Shown piece after piece: positions 34,270 through 43,439 of a stretch of 64,000 nt of DNA. This DNA comes from Ramlibacter sp. (lineage in GTDB: Bacteria; Pseudomonadota; Gammaproteobacteria; Burkholderiales; Burkholderiaceae_C). Each line of letters begins with the position of its first letter. The first letter of the stretch is position 1. Position numbers and translations under genes: made by a program. Location: positions 2,046,001-2,110,000 of the forward strand of contig JAHBZM010000001.1 of NCBI GenBank assembly GCA_019635435.1, in the 5' to 3' direction. The notes under the pieces were generated by a model. The model saw nothing but the letters and a program-made list of their open reading frames with translations. It was not told the DNA's origin and searched no databases.

Positions 34270-34836
34270 ATGTTCTTCACGATACCCACCCTGTTCACCT
34301 GGACCCGCATTGTTGCGATTCCGCTGATCGTGGGGGTGTTCTACGTCTGGCCCGAGCGCTCCATCAGCAACCTCGCGGCCACCATCATGTTCGTAGTGTT
34401 CGCGTTGACCGACTGGCTCGACGGCTACCTTGCGCGCAAGCTCAACCAGACCTCGTCGTTCGGGGCCTTCCTCGACCCCGTGGCCGACAAGTTCCTGGTG
34501 TGCGCGTCGCTGCTGGTGCTGGTGCACCTGCAGCGCGCCGATGTGTTCGTGGCACTGATCATCATCGGCCGCGAGATCGCGATCTCGGCCCTGCGCGAGT
34601 GGATGGCGCAGATCGGCGCCGCCAAGAGCGTGGCGGTCCACATGCTGGGCAAGGTCAAGACCACGGTGCAGATGGTGGCCATTCCCTTCCTGCTCTATGA
34701 CGGGCGGCTGTTCGGCGTGATCGACACCGGCGTCTGGGGCACCTGGCTGATCTGGCTGGCGGCCGTGCTCACGGTCTGGTCCATGGTCTATTACCTGCAA
34801 AAAGCCTTGCCGGAGATCCGGGCCCGCGCCAAATGA
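34270..34836 (+). CDS. pgsA: CDP-diacylglycerol-glycerol-3-phosphate 3-phosphatidyltransferase
   Basis: Encodes 188 residues with several membrane helices. The CDP-alcohol phosphotransferase motif D-G-x2-A-R-x8-G-x3-D-x3-D is present as DWLDGYLARKLNQTSSFGAF followed by LDPVADK. It makes phosphatidylglycerophosphate in the inner membrane. The ATG at 34270 gives MFFTIPTLFTWTRI; a GTG five codons earlier is also open. It overlaps the next gene by 4 bp. Confidence 0.95.
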   Translation: MFFTIPTLFTWTRIVAIPLIVGVFYVWPERSISNLAATIMFVVFALTDWLDGYLARKLNQTSSFGAFLDPVADKFLVCASLLVLVHLQRADVFVALIIIGREIAISALREWMAQIGAAKSVAVHMLGKVKTTVQMVAIPFLLYDGRLFGVIDTGVWGTWLIWLAAVLTVWSMVYYLQKALPEIRARAK

Positions 34837-35711
34837 GCCAGCCCGTGGGTGAGGGCGCCCTGGTGCGGGCGATGCCGGCGGTGTTCGTGCTGATCTGGAG
34901 CACGGGTTTCATCGTGGCGCGCTTTGGCATGCCGCATTCGCCGCCCATGACCTTCCTGGCGCTGCGCTACTTCCTGTCGGTGCTGTGCTTTGCGCTGTGG
35001 GCCGGTCTGTCCAAAGCGGTGTGGCCTGCCGGGCGCGCCCAGTGGAAGCACCTGGCGGTCACCGGGGTGCTCATGCACGCGGGCTACCTGGGCGGTGTCT
35101 GGTCGGCCGTCAAGCTGGGCATGGGGGCGGGGCTGGTGGCGCTGCTGGTGGGCCTGCAACCGGTGCTGACCGCGGTGTGGGTGTCGTCCCGCGGCGGGCA
35201 GGTGTCGCGGCGCCAGTGGTCGGGCTTTGCGCTGGGCTTCGCAGGCCTGGCGCTGGTGGTCTGGCAGAAGCTGGGGCTGGGCGAGATCAGCGCGATCAAC
35301 CTCGCACTGGCGGCGCTGGCCCTGCTCAGCATGACCGCCGGCACGCTGTACCAGAAACGCTACCTGGCGCCCTGCGACGTGCGCACGGCCAGCTTCGTGC
35401 AGCTTTCGGCGGCGTTTGTGGTGACGCTGCCACTTGCGCTGCTCGAGCCCGAGGCCATGCACTGGGTCCCGGCGCTCGCGGGCGCCATGGCCTGGTCGGT
35501 GCTGGCGCTGACGCTGGGCGGCAGTTCGCTGCTGTACCTGCTGATCCAGCGCGGCGCGGCTACGGCGGTCACCAGCCTGCTGTACCTCGTTCCGCCGTGC
35601 ACCGCCGTGATGGCCTGGGCCCTGTTTGGCGAAAGCATCACCGCCTTCACCGTGGCTGGCATGGCACTCACCGCCGTGGGGGTGAGCCTCGTGGTGCGGC
35701 AGCCGGGGTGA
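34833..35711 (+). CDS. EamA/DMT-family transporter
   Basis: Encodes 292 residues with ten predicted membrane segments in two EamA halves. The first half has FVLIWSTGFIVARFGMPHSP and the second GSSLLYLLIQRGAATAVTSL. These are drug/metabolite exporters of unknown substrate. ATGA overlap with pgsA suggests coupling. The 3' end overlaps the convergent LysR gene by 44 bp. Confidence 0.88.
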   Translation: MSQPVGEGALVRAMPAVFVLIWSTGFIVARFGMPHSPPMTFLALRYFLSVLCFALWAGLSKAVWPAGRAQWKHLAVTGVLMHAGYLGGVWSAVKLGMGAGLVALLVGLQPVLTAVWVSSRGGQVSRRQWSGFALGFAGLALVVWQKLGLGEISAINLALAALALLSMTAGTLYQKRYLAPCDVRTASFVQLSAAFVVTLPLALLEPEAMHWVPALAGAMAWSVLALTLGGSSLLYLLIQRGAATAVTSLLYLVPPCTAVMAWALFGESITAFTVAGMALTAVGVSLVVRQPG

Positions 35712-36633
35712 GCTTCCAGGGCTCGCCGCGAAACTGCTCCGCGAGGAAGTCGATCAGCAACCGGATGCGCCGTGGCACCTGGGGCCGGTAGGGCGCGAGC
35801 CAGTGGATGTCGGCGTCGGCCATGGCATGGTCAGGCAGCACCCGCACCAGCTGGCCCGAGGCGAGTTGCGGCGCGATGTCCCAGAGGCTGCGCAGCATGA
35901 TGCCGCGCCCCGCCAGGCACCAGTCGCGCACCGCCTCGCCCGAGTTGCTGGACAGCGGCCCCTGCACCCGCACGCGCACCGGTGTGCGCTCGCGGCCCCG
36001 GTTCAGTTGCCACACGTCAAAGCGCTGGCCCGGCGCGTTGCCGTTCTCGCGCGTGATCAGGCAAGCGTGCTCCTGCAGTGCCTGCGGGTCCCCGGGCATG
36101 CCGTGCTCGCGCAGGTAGGCCGGCGCGGCCACGAGGACGCGCTGGTTGCGCGCGAGCCGGCGCGACACCCATTGGCTGGCCGGGCGGCCCTGCACCGACC
36201 ACAGCCACACCGCACCGTCAAAACCCTGGGCACCCAGCTCGGGCAATTGCTCGGTGAGCTGCAGCTGCACCGACAGGCGCGGGTAGCGCGCCTGGAACAC
36301 GGCCAGCGCGGGCGCCAGCCAGAGCCGGCCAAAGCCAAAGGTGGCCGCCAGCCGGATCAGCCCCGCGGGCTGGGTTTGCCGCTCCTGCAGCTCGGCTTCC
36401 AGCTCCTGGAAGCCCTGGAGCAGGCCGGTGGCGCGTTCACACAGGGCCTCGCCTTCGGCGGTGGGGCTGACGCGCCGCGTGGTGCGCGAAAACAGCCGCG
36501 TGCCCAGGCGCGCTTCCAGCGCGGCCAGCCGCTTGGTGACGGCGGGTGGGGCCAGGCCCAGCGCGGCGGCCGCGGCCGAAAGGCTGCCATGGTCGCGGAT
36601 GGCCAGTGCAAGCTCGAGTTCGTGACGTTCCAT
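35668..36633 (-). CDS. LysR-family transcriptional regulator
   Basis: Encodes 321 residues. The winged helix (SLSAAAAALGLAPPAVTKRL) is followed by an effector-binding domain of the CrgA-like type (FDGAVWLWSVQGRPASQWVS, CLAGRGIMLRSLWDIAPQLA). It diverges from the dehalogenase-like hydrolase at 36709 across a 75-bp gap that holds an inverted repeat, so that gene is the likely target. Confidence 0.9.
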   Translation of the reverse strand: MERHELELALAIRDHGSLSAAAAALGLAPPAVTKRLAALEARLGTRLFSRTTRRVSPTAEGEALCERATGLLQGFQELEAELQERQTQPAGLIRLAATFGFGRLWLAPALAVFQARYPRLSVQLQLTEQLPELGAQGFDGAVWLWSVQGRPASQWVSRRLARNQRVLVAAPAYLREHGMPGDPQALQEHACLITRENGNAPGQRFDVWQLNRGRERTPVRVRVQGPLSSNSGEAVRDWCLAGRGIMLRSLWDIAPQLASGQLVRVLPDHAMADADIHWLAPYRPQVPRRIRLLIDFLAEQFRGEPWKLTPAAAPRGSPPRR

Positions 36634-36659
36634 CAATTTCTTTTCAGGAAATAATTGAT
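36632..36659. promoter_or_regulatory. Imperfect palindrome between the LysR and dehalogenase-like genes
   Basis: ATCAATT (36632-36638) and AATTGAT (36653-36659) pair perfectly, with partial symmetry (TTTC..GGAAA) inside. It covers the LysR start codon. LysR proteins bind such dyads in divergent intergenic regions. The assignment is an inference. Confidence 0.45.
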
Positions 36660-36708
36660 TGCCAGATTATTGCTTGATGGTGGCGTGCCGGCGACGCAGA
36701 ATGCAACC

Positions 36709-37587
36709 ATGCTCGATGCGTTTGAACCCTTTGATGTCCACGTGGACGGTGTGCGCCTGCATGGGCGCCGGGGCGGGCAGGGCGCGCCGCTGCTGTTGCT
36801 GCACGGGCATCCGCAGACGCATGCCATGTGGCACCGCGTGGCGCCCGGCCTCGCGGAGCACTTCAGCGTGGTGATGATGGACCTGCGCGGCTATGGCGAT
36901 TCAGACCGGCCCGCGTCCGACGCGCAGCACCTGCCCTACACCAAGCGCCGCATGGCGCGCGATGCCTTGCAGGTCATGGCGTACCATGGCTTCAGCCGCT
37001 TCCAGGTGCTGGCCCACGACCGCGGCGCGCGCGTGGCGCACCGGCTCGCGGCCGACCATGCGCAGGCGGTGCAGCGCCTCATGTTGCTGGACATCGCGCC
37101 CACGCTCGCGATGTACCAGAACACCACCGAGGCCTTCGCGCGTGCCTACTGGCACTGGTTTTTCCTGATCCAGCCCGGGCCGCTGCCCGAGGCCCTGATC
37201 GACGCGGACCCCGCGCGCTATGTGCGCAGCGTGATGGGCCGCCGCCACGCGGGCCTGGCGGCGTTTGCGCCCGGGGCACTGGCGGAATACGAACGTTGCG
37301 CTGCCCTTGCGGGCACGGCGCACGCCATCTGCGAGGACTACCGGGCGGGCGCGGGGCCGGACCTCGTGCACGATCGCGAAGACATGGCGGCCGGGCGCCG
37401 GCTCGACATGCCGCTGCGCGTGCTGTGGGGCGAGCACGGCGCGGTCGGGCGGTGCTTTGACGCACTGGCGCTGTGGCGCGAGCGCGCTTCGGACGTGTCG
37501 GGCCGCGCATTGCCGTGCGGCCACTACATTGCCGAGGAGGCGCCGCAGGTGCTGCTGGCCGAGGCCACCGGTTTTTTCATCCATTGA
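36709..37587 (+). CDS. Alpha/beta hydrolase, (halo)acetate dehalogenase-like
   Basis: Encodes 292 residues. It follows the fluoroacetate dehalogenase pattern: LLLHGHPQTHAMWHRVAPGL, DLRGYGDSDRP, nucleophile Asp in AHDRGARVAHRLA, TEAFARAYWHWFFLIQPGPL, and the catalytic His in CGHYIAEE. The Asp nucleophile, rather than Ser, separates it from esterases. It may act on haloacetates or on other alpha-substituted acids. The ATG at 36709 gives the family start. Tartrate dehydrogenase follows after 20 bp, so the two may work on related C2-C4 acids. Confidence 0.82.
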   Translation: MLDAFEPFDVHVDGVRLHGRRGGQGAPLLLLHGHPQTHAMWHRVAPGLAEHFSVVMMDLRGYGDSDRPASDAQHLPYTKRRMARDALQVMAYHGFSRFQVLAHDRGARVAHRLAADHAQAVQRLMLLDIAPTLAMYQNTTEAFARAYWHWFFLIQPGPLPEALIDADPARYVRSVMGRRHAGLAAFAPGALAEYERCAALAGTAHAICEDYRAGAGPDLVHDREDMAAGRRLDMPLRVLWGEHGAVGRCFDALALWRERASDVSGRALPCGHYIAEEAPQVLLAEATGFFIH

Positions 37588-37607
37588 TCAGCAAAGAGGA
37601 GTTATCC

Positions 37608-38705
37608 ATGAGCAAGTCCACAGGCAAGAAGCGCATCGCGGTCATCGCTGGCGACGGCATCGGCAAGGAAGTCATGCCCGAGGGCCTGCGCGTGATGCAG
37701 GCCGCCGCCAGCCGGTTCAACATCGACCTGCAGTTCGACCACTTTGATTTCTCGAGCTGGGACTATTGCGAGAAGCACGGCAAGATGCTGCCCGACGACT
37801 GGAAGGACCAGATCGGCGGGCACGACGCCATCTACTTTGGCGCCGTGGGCTGGCCCGACAAGATCGCCGACCACGTGTCGCTGTGGGGTTCGCTGCTGCT
37901 GTTTCGCCGCGAGTTCGACCAGTACGTCAACCTGCGCCCGGCGCGCCTGATGCCCGGCATCATTGCGCCCGTGGTCCGGCGCGACGGCTCGCCGCGCGAA
38001 CCCGGCGAGATCGACATGTACATCGTGCGCGAGAACACCGAGGGCGAGTACTCCAGCATCGGCGGGCGCATGTACCCCGGCACCGAGCGCGAGATCGTGG
38101 TCCAGGAAACGGTGATGTCGCGCACCGGCGTGGACCGGGTGCTGAAGTTCGCCTTCGAGCTGGCCCAGTCGCGCCCGAAGAAGCACCTGACCAGCGCCAC
38201 CAAGTCCAATGGCATCTCGATCACCATGCCCTACTGGGACGAGCGCGTGGCCGAGATGGCCCGGGCCTACCCGGGCGTGAAGATGGACAAGTTCCACATC
38301 GACATCCTCACCGCGCACTTCGTGCAGCGCCCCGATTTCTTCGACGTGGTGGTGGCGAGCAATCTTTTTGGTGACATCCTCAGTGACCTGGGGCCGGCCT
38401 GCACCGGCACCATCGGCATTGCACCCAGTGCCAACCTCAACCCCGAGGGCAGGTTCCCGTCGCTGTTCGAGCCGGTGCATGGCTCGGCGCCCGACATTGC
38501 GGGCAAGGGCATTGCCAACCCGATCGGCCAGATCTGGTGCGGCGCGATGATGCTGGAGTTCCTCGGTCACAAGGATGCGCACGACGCGGTGCTGGCCGCG
38601 ATCGAGAAGGTGCTGGCTCCCCAAAGCGGTGCGCCACGCACGCCCGACATCGGCGGCACGGCCAGCACGATGGATTTGGGCAAAGCCATCGCGGCCGCGT
38701 TGTAA
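37608..38705 (+). CDS. Tartrate dehydrogenase/decarboxylase
   Basis: Encodes 365 residues of the isocitrate/isopropylmalate dehydrogenase family. It has AVIAGDGIGKEVMPEGLRV, RENTEGEYSSIGGRMYPGTE, the metal and substrate residues in SNLFGDILSDLGPACTG, and FEPVHGSAPDIAGKGIANP. The FGAVGWPDKIADHVSLWGSL stretch is typical of tartrate (TtuC-type) and related D-malate dehydrogenases. It oxidises and may decarboxylate tartrate or malate with NAD. A strong AAAGAGGA ribosome-binding site precedes the ATG. Confidence 0.9.
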   Translation: MSKSTGKKRIAVIAGDGIGKEVMPEGLRVMQAAASRFNIDLQFDHFDFSSWDYCEKHGKMLPDDWKDQIGGHDAIYFGAVGWPDKIADHVSLWGSLLLFRREFDQYVNLRPARLMPGIIAPVVRRDGSPREPGEIDMYIVRENTEGEYSSIGGRMYPGTEREIVVQETVMSRTGVDRVLKFAFELAQSRPKKHLTSATKSNGISITMPYWDERVAEMARAYPGVKMDKFHIDILTAHFVQRPDFFDVVVASNLFGDILSDLGPACTGTIGIAPSANLNPEGRFPSLFEPVHGSAPDIAGKGIANPIGQIWCGAMMLEFLGHKDAHDAVLAAIEKVLAPQSGAPRTPDIGGTASTMDLGKAIAAAL

Positions 38706-38770
38706 CCAATTGAGCGCCACGTGACACCCGTCACGGGCGATGTGAATAAATCACCTGATGTGTGGCCCAT

Positions 38771-38799
38771 GGCACGAACCCCTGCCCGTGGGGCGTGCC
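38771..38799 (+). terminator. Hairpin after the tartrate dehydrogenase gene (weak terminator candidate)
   Basis: GGCACG (38771-38776) plus CCCC (38779-38782) pair with GGGG (38790-38793) plus CGTGCC (38794-38799). The stem is strong but is followed by AAAAGC, not by T, so it may slow or stop transcription only with help. Confidence 0.35.
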
Positions 38800-38847
38800 A
38801 AAAGCGACTAGAATCCGCCTCCACGCGCTGTAAAGCTGCTTGTCGTA

Positions 38848-38876
38848 TTGACACGGTGTGAGTCCGTGGCTTTAAT
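38848..38876 (+). promoter_or_regulatory. Sigma-70 promoter of the HU gene
   Basis: A perfect -35 TTGACA (38848-38853) is followed by 17 nt and TTTAAT (38871-38876). Transcription would start near 38883, giving a leader of about 136 nt before the GTG at 39019. The 313-bp gap 38706-39018 holds this promoter and the hairpin above; no gene is seen there. Confidence 0.7.
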
Positions 38877-39018
38877 GACATTCAGCAGTTCATGCTGCGA
38901 ACGAAGTCTCCCGCACCCTTGCCTCGCGCGCCTGTTCTGGCCGCCTCAAGAGTGGGGAGACAAAAATTTTTTGAAGAGACATATCTGATCAACTCTTTTT
39001 CTCTACGAGGGGCCCCTT

Positions 39019-39291
39019 GTGAACAAAACCGAACTGATTGAGCACATCGCAAAGCACGCTGACATTTCCAAGGCCGCCGCCACCCGCGCGCTGGAATCCA
39101 CGATCGGCGCCGTCAAGACCACGCTGAAGAAAGGCGGCTCGGTATCGCTGGTTGGTTTTGGCACGTTTGCGGTGGGCAAAAGGGCCGCTCGCAGCGGCCG
39201 CAATCCCCGCACCGGCGCTACGATTAAAATCAAGGCAGCCAAGGTGCCAAAGTTCCGTCCGGGCAAAGCATTGAAGGATGCGTTGAACTGA
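39019..39291 (+). CDS. HU-family nucleoid protein
   Basis: Encodes 90 residues from a [43 protein letters not shown] and [20 protein letters not shown] are the standard HU sequence with the DNA-wrapping beta arm. It bends and compacts DNA as a dimer. GAGG lies about 10 nt before the GTG. tRNA-Val and ppiD follow. Confidence 0.96.
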   Translation: MNKTELIEHIAKHADISKAAATRALESTIGAVKTTLKKGGSVSLVGFGTFAVGKRAARSGRNPRTGATIKIKAAKVPKFRPGKALKDALN

Positions 39292-39306
39292 CAGATTGAT
39301 CCGGTG

Positions 39307-39382
39307 GGGTGCTTAGCTCAGCTGGTAGAGCGGCGCCCTTACAAGGCGTAGGTCGGCGGTTCGATCCCGTCAGCACCCACCA
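39307..39382 (+). tRNA. tRNA-Val (anticodon TAC)
   Basis: A 76-nt cloverleaf. The acceptor stem GGGTGCT pairs with AGCACCC, the D-arm reads GCTCAGCTGGTAGAGC, the anticodon loop CTTACAA gives TAC, and the T-arm has GGTTCGATCC. The CCA end is encoded. Confidence 0.97.
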
Positions 39383-39390
39383 CCCATGAG

Positions 39391-39423
39391 AAGGCGAACA
39401 ACTGTTCGCCTTTTGTGTTTTTA
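39391..39423 (+). terminator. Terminator after tRNA-Val
   Basis: AAGGCGAACA (39391-39400) and TGTTCGCCTT (39403-39412) form a perfect 10-bp stem, followed by TTGTGTTTTT. It should end HU and tRNA transcripts before ppiD. Confidence 0.85.
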
Positions 39424-39442
39424 GTCCACTGAGAGCCAGAGC

Positions 39443-41380
39443 ATGTTTGATTTCGTCCGCAAGCACACCAAGATCATGATGGTGGTGATGTTCCTGTTGA
39501 TCATCCCGTCGTTCGTGCTGTTTGGTCTGGACGGCTACAACCGCATGAAGGAAAAGGGTGAGGTCGTGGCCAAGGTTGATGGCCGCGACATCCTGCAGAC
39601 CGAATGGGATGTGGCCCACAAGAACGAGGTCGACCGCATGCGCAGCTCGATGCCGTCGCTGGACCCCAAGCTGGCCGACTCGCCCGAGGCGCGCTACGCC
39701 TCGCTGGAGCGCATCGTGCGCGACCGCGTGCTGCAGGCCGCGGCCGGCAAGTCCCACCTGGTCACGGGCGACCAGCGGCTGATGCAGGAGCTGCAGTCCA
39801 ACGAAGCCATAGCCTCGCTGCGCCAGCCCGATGGCAAGCTTGACATGGACCAGTACCGCCGCCTCGTCGGCGCCCAGGGCATGACGCCCGAGATGTTCGA
39901 GAACGAAGTCCGCGCCGACCTCGCGCGCCGCCAGGTGCTGCAGGGCGTGACCACCACCGGCATTGCCGCCACCGCGCCGGCCAATGTGCTGCTGGGCACC
40001 TATTTCGAGCGTCGCGAGGTGCAGCTGGCGCGTTTCGAAGTGTCTGCCTTCGCGGCCAAGATCACGCCGACCGACGCGGAGATCGAGACCTTCTACAAGA
40101 ACAACCTCGCGCTGTTCCAGTCGCCGGAGCGCGCCTCCATCGAGTACGTGGTGCTCGACGTGGACAACCTGCGCGATGGCATCACCGTCAGCGAGCAGGA
40201 CCTGCAGGCCTACTACAAGGAAAACGCGGGCCGGCTGGCCGGCCAGGAAGAGCGCCGTGCCAGTCACATCCTGATCAACGCGCCCAAGAGCGCGCCGGCC
40301 GCCGAGCGCGAGAAGGCGCGCGCCAAGGCCCAGGAACTGCTGGCGGCCGTGCGCAAGGCGCCGGACTCGTTTGCCGAGGTGGCCAAAAAGAATTCCCAGG
40401 ACCCGGGTTCCGCGCCCGCCGGCGGCGATCTGGACTACTTTGCGCGTGGTGCCATGGTCAAGCCGTTTGAAGACGCGGTCTTTGCCATGAAGACGGGCGA
40501 GATCAGCGACGTGGTGGAGTCCGACTTCGGCTTCCACATCATCAAGCTCACCGACATCCGTTCGCCCAAGCAGCGCAGCTTCGAGGAAATGCGCGCCGAG
40601 CTTGAAAGCGACATCAAGAAGCAGCAGGCCCAGCGCAAGTTCGCCGAATCGGCCGAGGCCTTCACCAACGGCGTCTACGAGCAGGCCGACAGCCTCAAGC
40701 CCACCGCCGACCGCCTCAAGCTCAAGATCCAGGTCGCCACCGACGTGACGCGCAAGCCGCCGCCGGGCGTGACCGGCGTGCTGGCCAACCCCAAGTTCAT
40801 CAATGCCCTGTTCTCGCCGGACTCGATCGAGAAGAAGCGCAACACCGAGGCGGTGGAAGTGGCGGCCAATCGCCTGGTGTCCGGCCGCATCACGCAGTAC
40901 ACGCCGGCGCGCACGCTGCCGCTGGCCGAGGTCAAGGAACTGGCGCGCCAGCATCTGGTGACGCAGCGCGGCGCCGAAATGGCCAAGAAGGAAGGCGCCG
41001 AGAAGCTGGCGGCCTGGAAGGCGGCGCCGCAAAGCGCCGTGCTGCCGGCCGCGATCACGGTGTCGCGCGAGGACACCCAGATGCAGCGGCCCCAGGTCAT
41101 CGACGCCATCCTGCGCGCCGACGCGGCCTCGCTGCCGGCCTTTGTGGGCGTTGATCTCGGCCCGCAGCAGGGCTATGTGGTGGCCAAAGTCAACAAGGTG
41201 GTGGCCCGTGAGGCGGTGGACCCGGCCACCGCCGCCAAGGAGCGCAGCCAGTATGACCAGTGGTGGGCTTCGGCCGAGGGCATTGCCTACTACAACCTGC
41301 TCAAGGAACGCTTCAAGGTCCAGATCAAGGTGCCCAAGCCGGTGGCGAAGGCCGCTGGCGAGGCCCCGCCCGCGCAGTAA
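39443..41380 (+). CDS. ppiD: Periplasmic folding chaperone PpiD (SurA-N / parvulin)
   Basis: Encodes 645 residues. A single N-terminal membrane anchor ([19 protein letters not shown]) leaves the rest in the periplasm. A SurA-N-like chaperone region follows, then one parvulin domain ([46 protein letters not shown]) and a long C-terminal domain. It helps fold proteins leaving the Sec translocon. The placement directly after HU and tRNA-Val is normal for the group. Confidence 0.95.
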   Translation: MFDFVRKHTKIMMVVMFLLIIPSFVLFGLDGYNRMKEKGEVVAKVDGRDILQTEWDVAHKNEVDRMRSSMPSLDPKLADSPEARYASLERIVRDRVLQAAAGKSHLVTGDQRLMQELQSNEAIASLRQPDGKLDMDQYRRLVGAQGMTPEMFENEVRADLARRQVLQGVTTTGIAATAPANVLLGTYFERREVQLARFEVSAFAAKITPTDAEIETFYKNNLALFQSPERASIEYVVLDVDNLRDGITVSEQDLQAYYKENAGRLAGQEERRASHILINAPKSAPAAEREKARAKAQELLAAVRKAPDSFAEVAKKNSQDPGSAPAGGDLDYFARGAMVKPFEDAVFAMKTGEISDVVESDFGFHIIKLTDIRSPKQRSFEEMRAELESDIKKQQAQRKFAESAEAFTNGVYEQADSLKPTADRLKLKIQVATDVTRKPPPGVTGVLANPKFINALFSPDSIEKKRNTEAVEVAANRLVSGRITQYTPARTLPLAEVKELARQHLVTQRGAEMAKKEGAEKLAAWKAAPQSAVLPAAITVSREDTQMQRPQVIDAILRADAASLPAFVGVDLGPQQGYVVAKVNKVVAREAVDPATAAKERSQYDQWWASAEGIAYYNLLKERFKVQIKVPKPVAKAAGEAPPAQ

Positions 41381-41417
41381 CGCCTTTTGAACGGGCCCGC
41401 AAAGGGCCCAGCCCATG

Positions 41418-41449
41418 AAAAAAGCCCGCCAGTGATGGCGGGCTTTTTT
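41418..41449. terminator. Bidirectional terminator between ppiD and tRNA-His
   Basis: AAAAAAGCCCGCC (41418-41430) and GGCGGGCTTTTTT (41437-41449) pair fully, with T-runs on both strands. It serves ppiD on the plus strand and tRNA-His on the minus strand. Confidence 0.9.
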
Positions 41450-41458
41450 GCTATCGGG

Positions 41459-41535
41459 TGGGGTGGCTGATGGGACTCGAACCCACGACGACCAGAATCA
41501 CAATCTGGGACTCTACCAGCTGAGCTACAGCCACC
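41459..41535 (-). tRNA. tRNA-His (anticodon GTG)
   Basis: A 77-nt cloverleaf on the minus strand, counting the extra 5' G at position -1 that is typical of tRNA-His and pairs with C73. The acceptor stem GTGGCTG pairs with CAGCCAC, and the anticodon loop TTGTGAT gives GTG. The CCA end is encoded. Confidence 0.97.
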
Positions 41536-41573
41536 GCGAAAGAACGAGATTATAGCGGCCTTGTGGCGCCCGT

Positions 41574-42548
41574 TCAGTTCACCATCACCAGTTTTCCCTT
41601 GACCCCGCGTGAACCCATGTGGGCGTAGGCGGCCTTGAGCTCGTTCATGGGCATGGTGCGGTCGATCACGGGCTTGATCTTGCCCTGGGCATACCACTGC
41701 GCCAGCTCGCCCATCATGGCGGCATTGGCCTTGGGTTCGCGCTTGGCAAAGTCGCCCCAGAACACGCCCACGATGGAGGCGCCCTTGAGCAGCGCCAGGT
41801 TCAGCGGCAGCGCCGGGATCGGGCCCGAGGCGAAGCCCACCACAAGGTAGCGCCCGCGCCAGGCGATGGAGCGGAAGGCCGGCTCGGCGAAGTCGCCACC
41901 CACGGGGTCGTAGATCACGTCGGGGCCCTTGCCGCCCGTGGCCGCCTTGATCGCGTCACGCAGGTTCTCGCGGGTGTAGTTGATGGTTGCGTCGGCGCCG
42001 ATGGACTGGCACAGCGCGCATTTCTCGTCAGTGGAGGCCGCGGCAATGACCCGCGCGCCCACGGCCTTGGCGATCTGGATGGCCGAGGTGCCCACGCCGC
42101 CCGCGGCGCCCAGCACCAGCACGGTCTCGCCGGCCTTGAGCTGGGCCCGGTCCACCAGCGCATGCCACGAGGTGGCGTAGATCATGATGAAGGCCGCCGC
42201 GTCCACCGGCGGAAAGCCCGGGGGCAGGGGCATGCACAGCGCGGCGGGCGCGATCGTGTGGGTGCCGAAGCCGCCGGTGCCCGACAGGCAGGCCACGGCC
42301 TGGCCGACCTTGAGGTGGGTCACGCCTTCGCCCACGGCCTCGATCACGCCCGCGTATTCGGAGCCGGGCACAAAGGGCAGCGGCGGCTTGATCTGGTACT
42401 TGTTCTGGACGATCAGCAGGTCCGGAAAATTCAGGCTCGCGGCCTGGATCGCGATCAGGACCTCGCCCGCTTTGGGTTGCGGGGTCGGCAGTTCCTTCCA
42501 TTGAAGGGCGTCCACGCCGGTGGGATCTTCGCAAAGCCATGCATGCAT
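41574..42548 (-). CDS. NADPH:quinone oxidoreductase family protein (MDR superfamily)
   Basis: Encodes 324 residues. It has the zinc-free medium-chain reductase pattern: PFVPGSEYAGVIEAVGEGV, GAAGGVGTSAIQIAKAVGAR for NADPH, and DPVGGDFAEPAFRSIAWRGR. It reduces quinones or enones; the substrate is unknown. It is divergent from surE across 114 bp. Confidence 0.9.
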   Translation of the reverse strand: MHAWLCEDPTGVDALQWKELPTPQPKAGEVLIAIQAASLNFPDLLIVQNKYQIKPPLPFVPGSEYAGVIEAVGEGVTHLKVGQAVACLSGTGGFGTHTIAPAALCMPLPPGFPPVDAAAFIMIYATSWHALVDRAQLKAGETVLVLGAAGGVGTSAIQIAKAVGARVIAAASTDEKCALCQSIGADATINYTRENLRDAIKAATGGKGPDVIYDPVGGDFAEPAFRSIAWRGRYLVVGFASGPIPALPLNLALLKGASIVGVFWGDFAKREPKANAAMMGELAQWYAQGKIKPVIDRTMPMNELKAAYAHMGSRGVKGKLVMVN

Positions 42549-42662
42549 CGTGTTCTCCTGTCAGATGGCGTTGATGATAGGCAAACGCGCCGGCATCGAT
42601 TGTCTCTGCCGTGACGCGCGCCGCGGGGGCGGACCTACAATCGCGCTCATGGTCTGTCACTC

Positions 42663-43439
42663 ATGAAAATACTGATCTGCAACGACGATGGCTACCAGGC
42701 GCCGGGCATCGTCGCCCTTCATGAGGCGCTGCAGGACCTGGGCGAGGTCGAGGTGGTGGCCCCCGAGCACAACAACAGCGCCAAGTCCAACGCGCTCACG
42801 CTGCACTCGCCGCTGTACGTGCACCAGGCGTCCAACGGGTTCCGCTATGTCAACGGCACGCCGGCCGACTGCGTGCACATTGCGCTCACCGGCCTGCTCG
42901 GCTACCGGCCCGACCTGGTGGTCAGCGGCATCAACAACGGCGCCAACATGGGTGACGACACGATCTACTCCGGCACCGTGGGCGCGGCCATGGAAGGCTA
43001 CCTGTTCGGCATTCCCGCGATCGCGTTCTCGCAGACCGAGAAGGGCTGGAAGCACCTGGACGCGGCGGCCCGCAAGGCGCATGACCTGGTGCGCGGCCTG
43101 CTGCCCGGGCTGCCCGCCGCCGACCCCTGGCTGCTCAATGTCAACATCCCGTGCCTGCCGCTGGCGGACATCAAGCCGCTGAAGGTCTGCCGCCTCGGGC
43201 GCCGGCACGCGGCCGAGAAGGTCATTGCGCAGGACAGCCCGCGCGGCGACACCATGTACTGGATCGGTGGCGCGGGCGCGGCCAAGGACGGCGCCGACGG
43301 CACCGATTTCCATGCGACGGCGCAGGGCCATGTGTCGCTCACGCCGCTGCAGGTGGACCTGACCGACCACGACCGCCTGCGCTACTGGGGCCAGACCGTG
43401 GCACAGCTCGCGCCGTCCACGCCAGCGGAGGCGCGGTGA
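42663..43439 (+). CDS. surE: 5'/3'-nucleotidase SurE
   Basis: Encodes 258 residues. The metal-binding NDDGY at the start, [12 protein letters not shown] and the [20 protein letters not shown] motif define SurE, a nucleoside monophosphate phosphatase linked to stationary-phase survival. It begins the surE-pcm-nlpD-rpoS stress block and overlaps pcm by 4 bp (GTGA). Confidence 0.97.
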   Translation: MKILICNDDGYQAPGIVALHEALQDLGEVEVVAPEHNNSAKSNALTLHSPLYVHQASNGFRYVNGTPADCVHIALTGLLGYRPDLVVSGINNGANMGDDTIYSGTVGAAMEGYLFGIPAIAFSQTEKGWKHLDAAARKAHDLVRGLLPGLPAADPWLLNVNIPCLPLADIKPLKVCRLGRRHAAEKVIAQDSPRGDTMYWIGGAGAAKDGADGTDFHATAQGHVSLTPLQVDLTDHDRLRYWGQTVAQLAPSTPAEAR

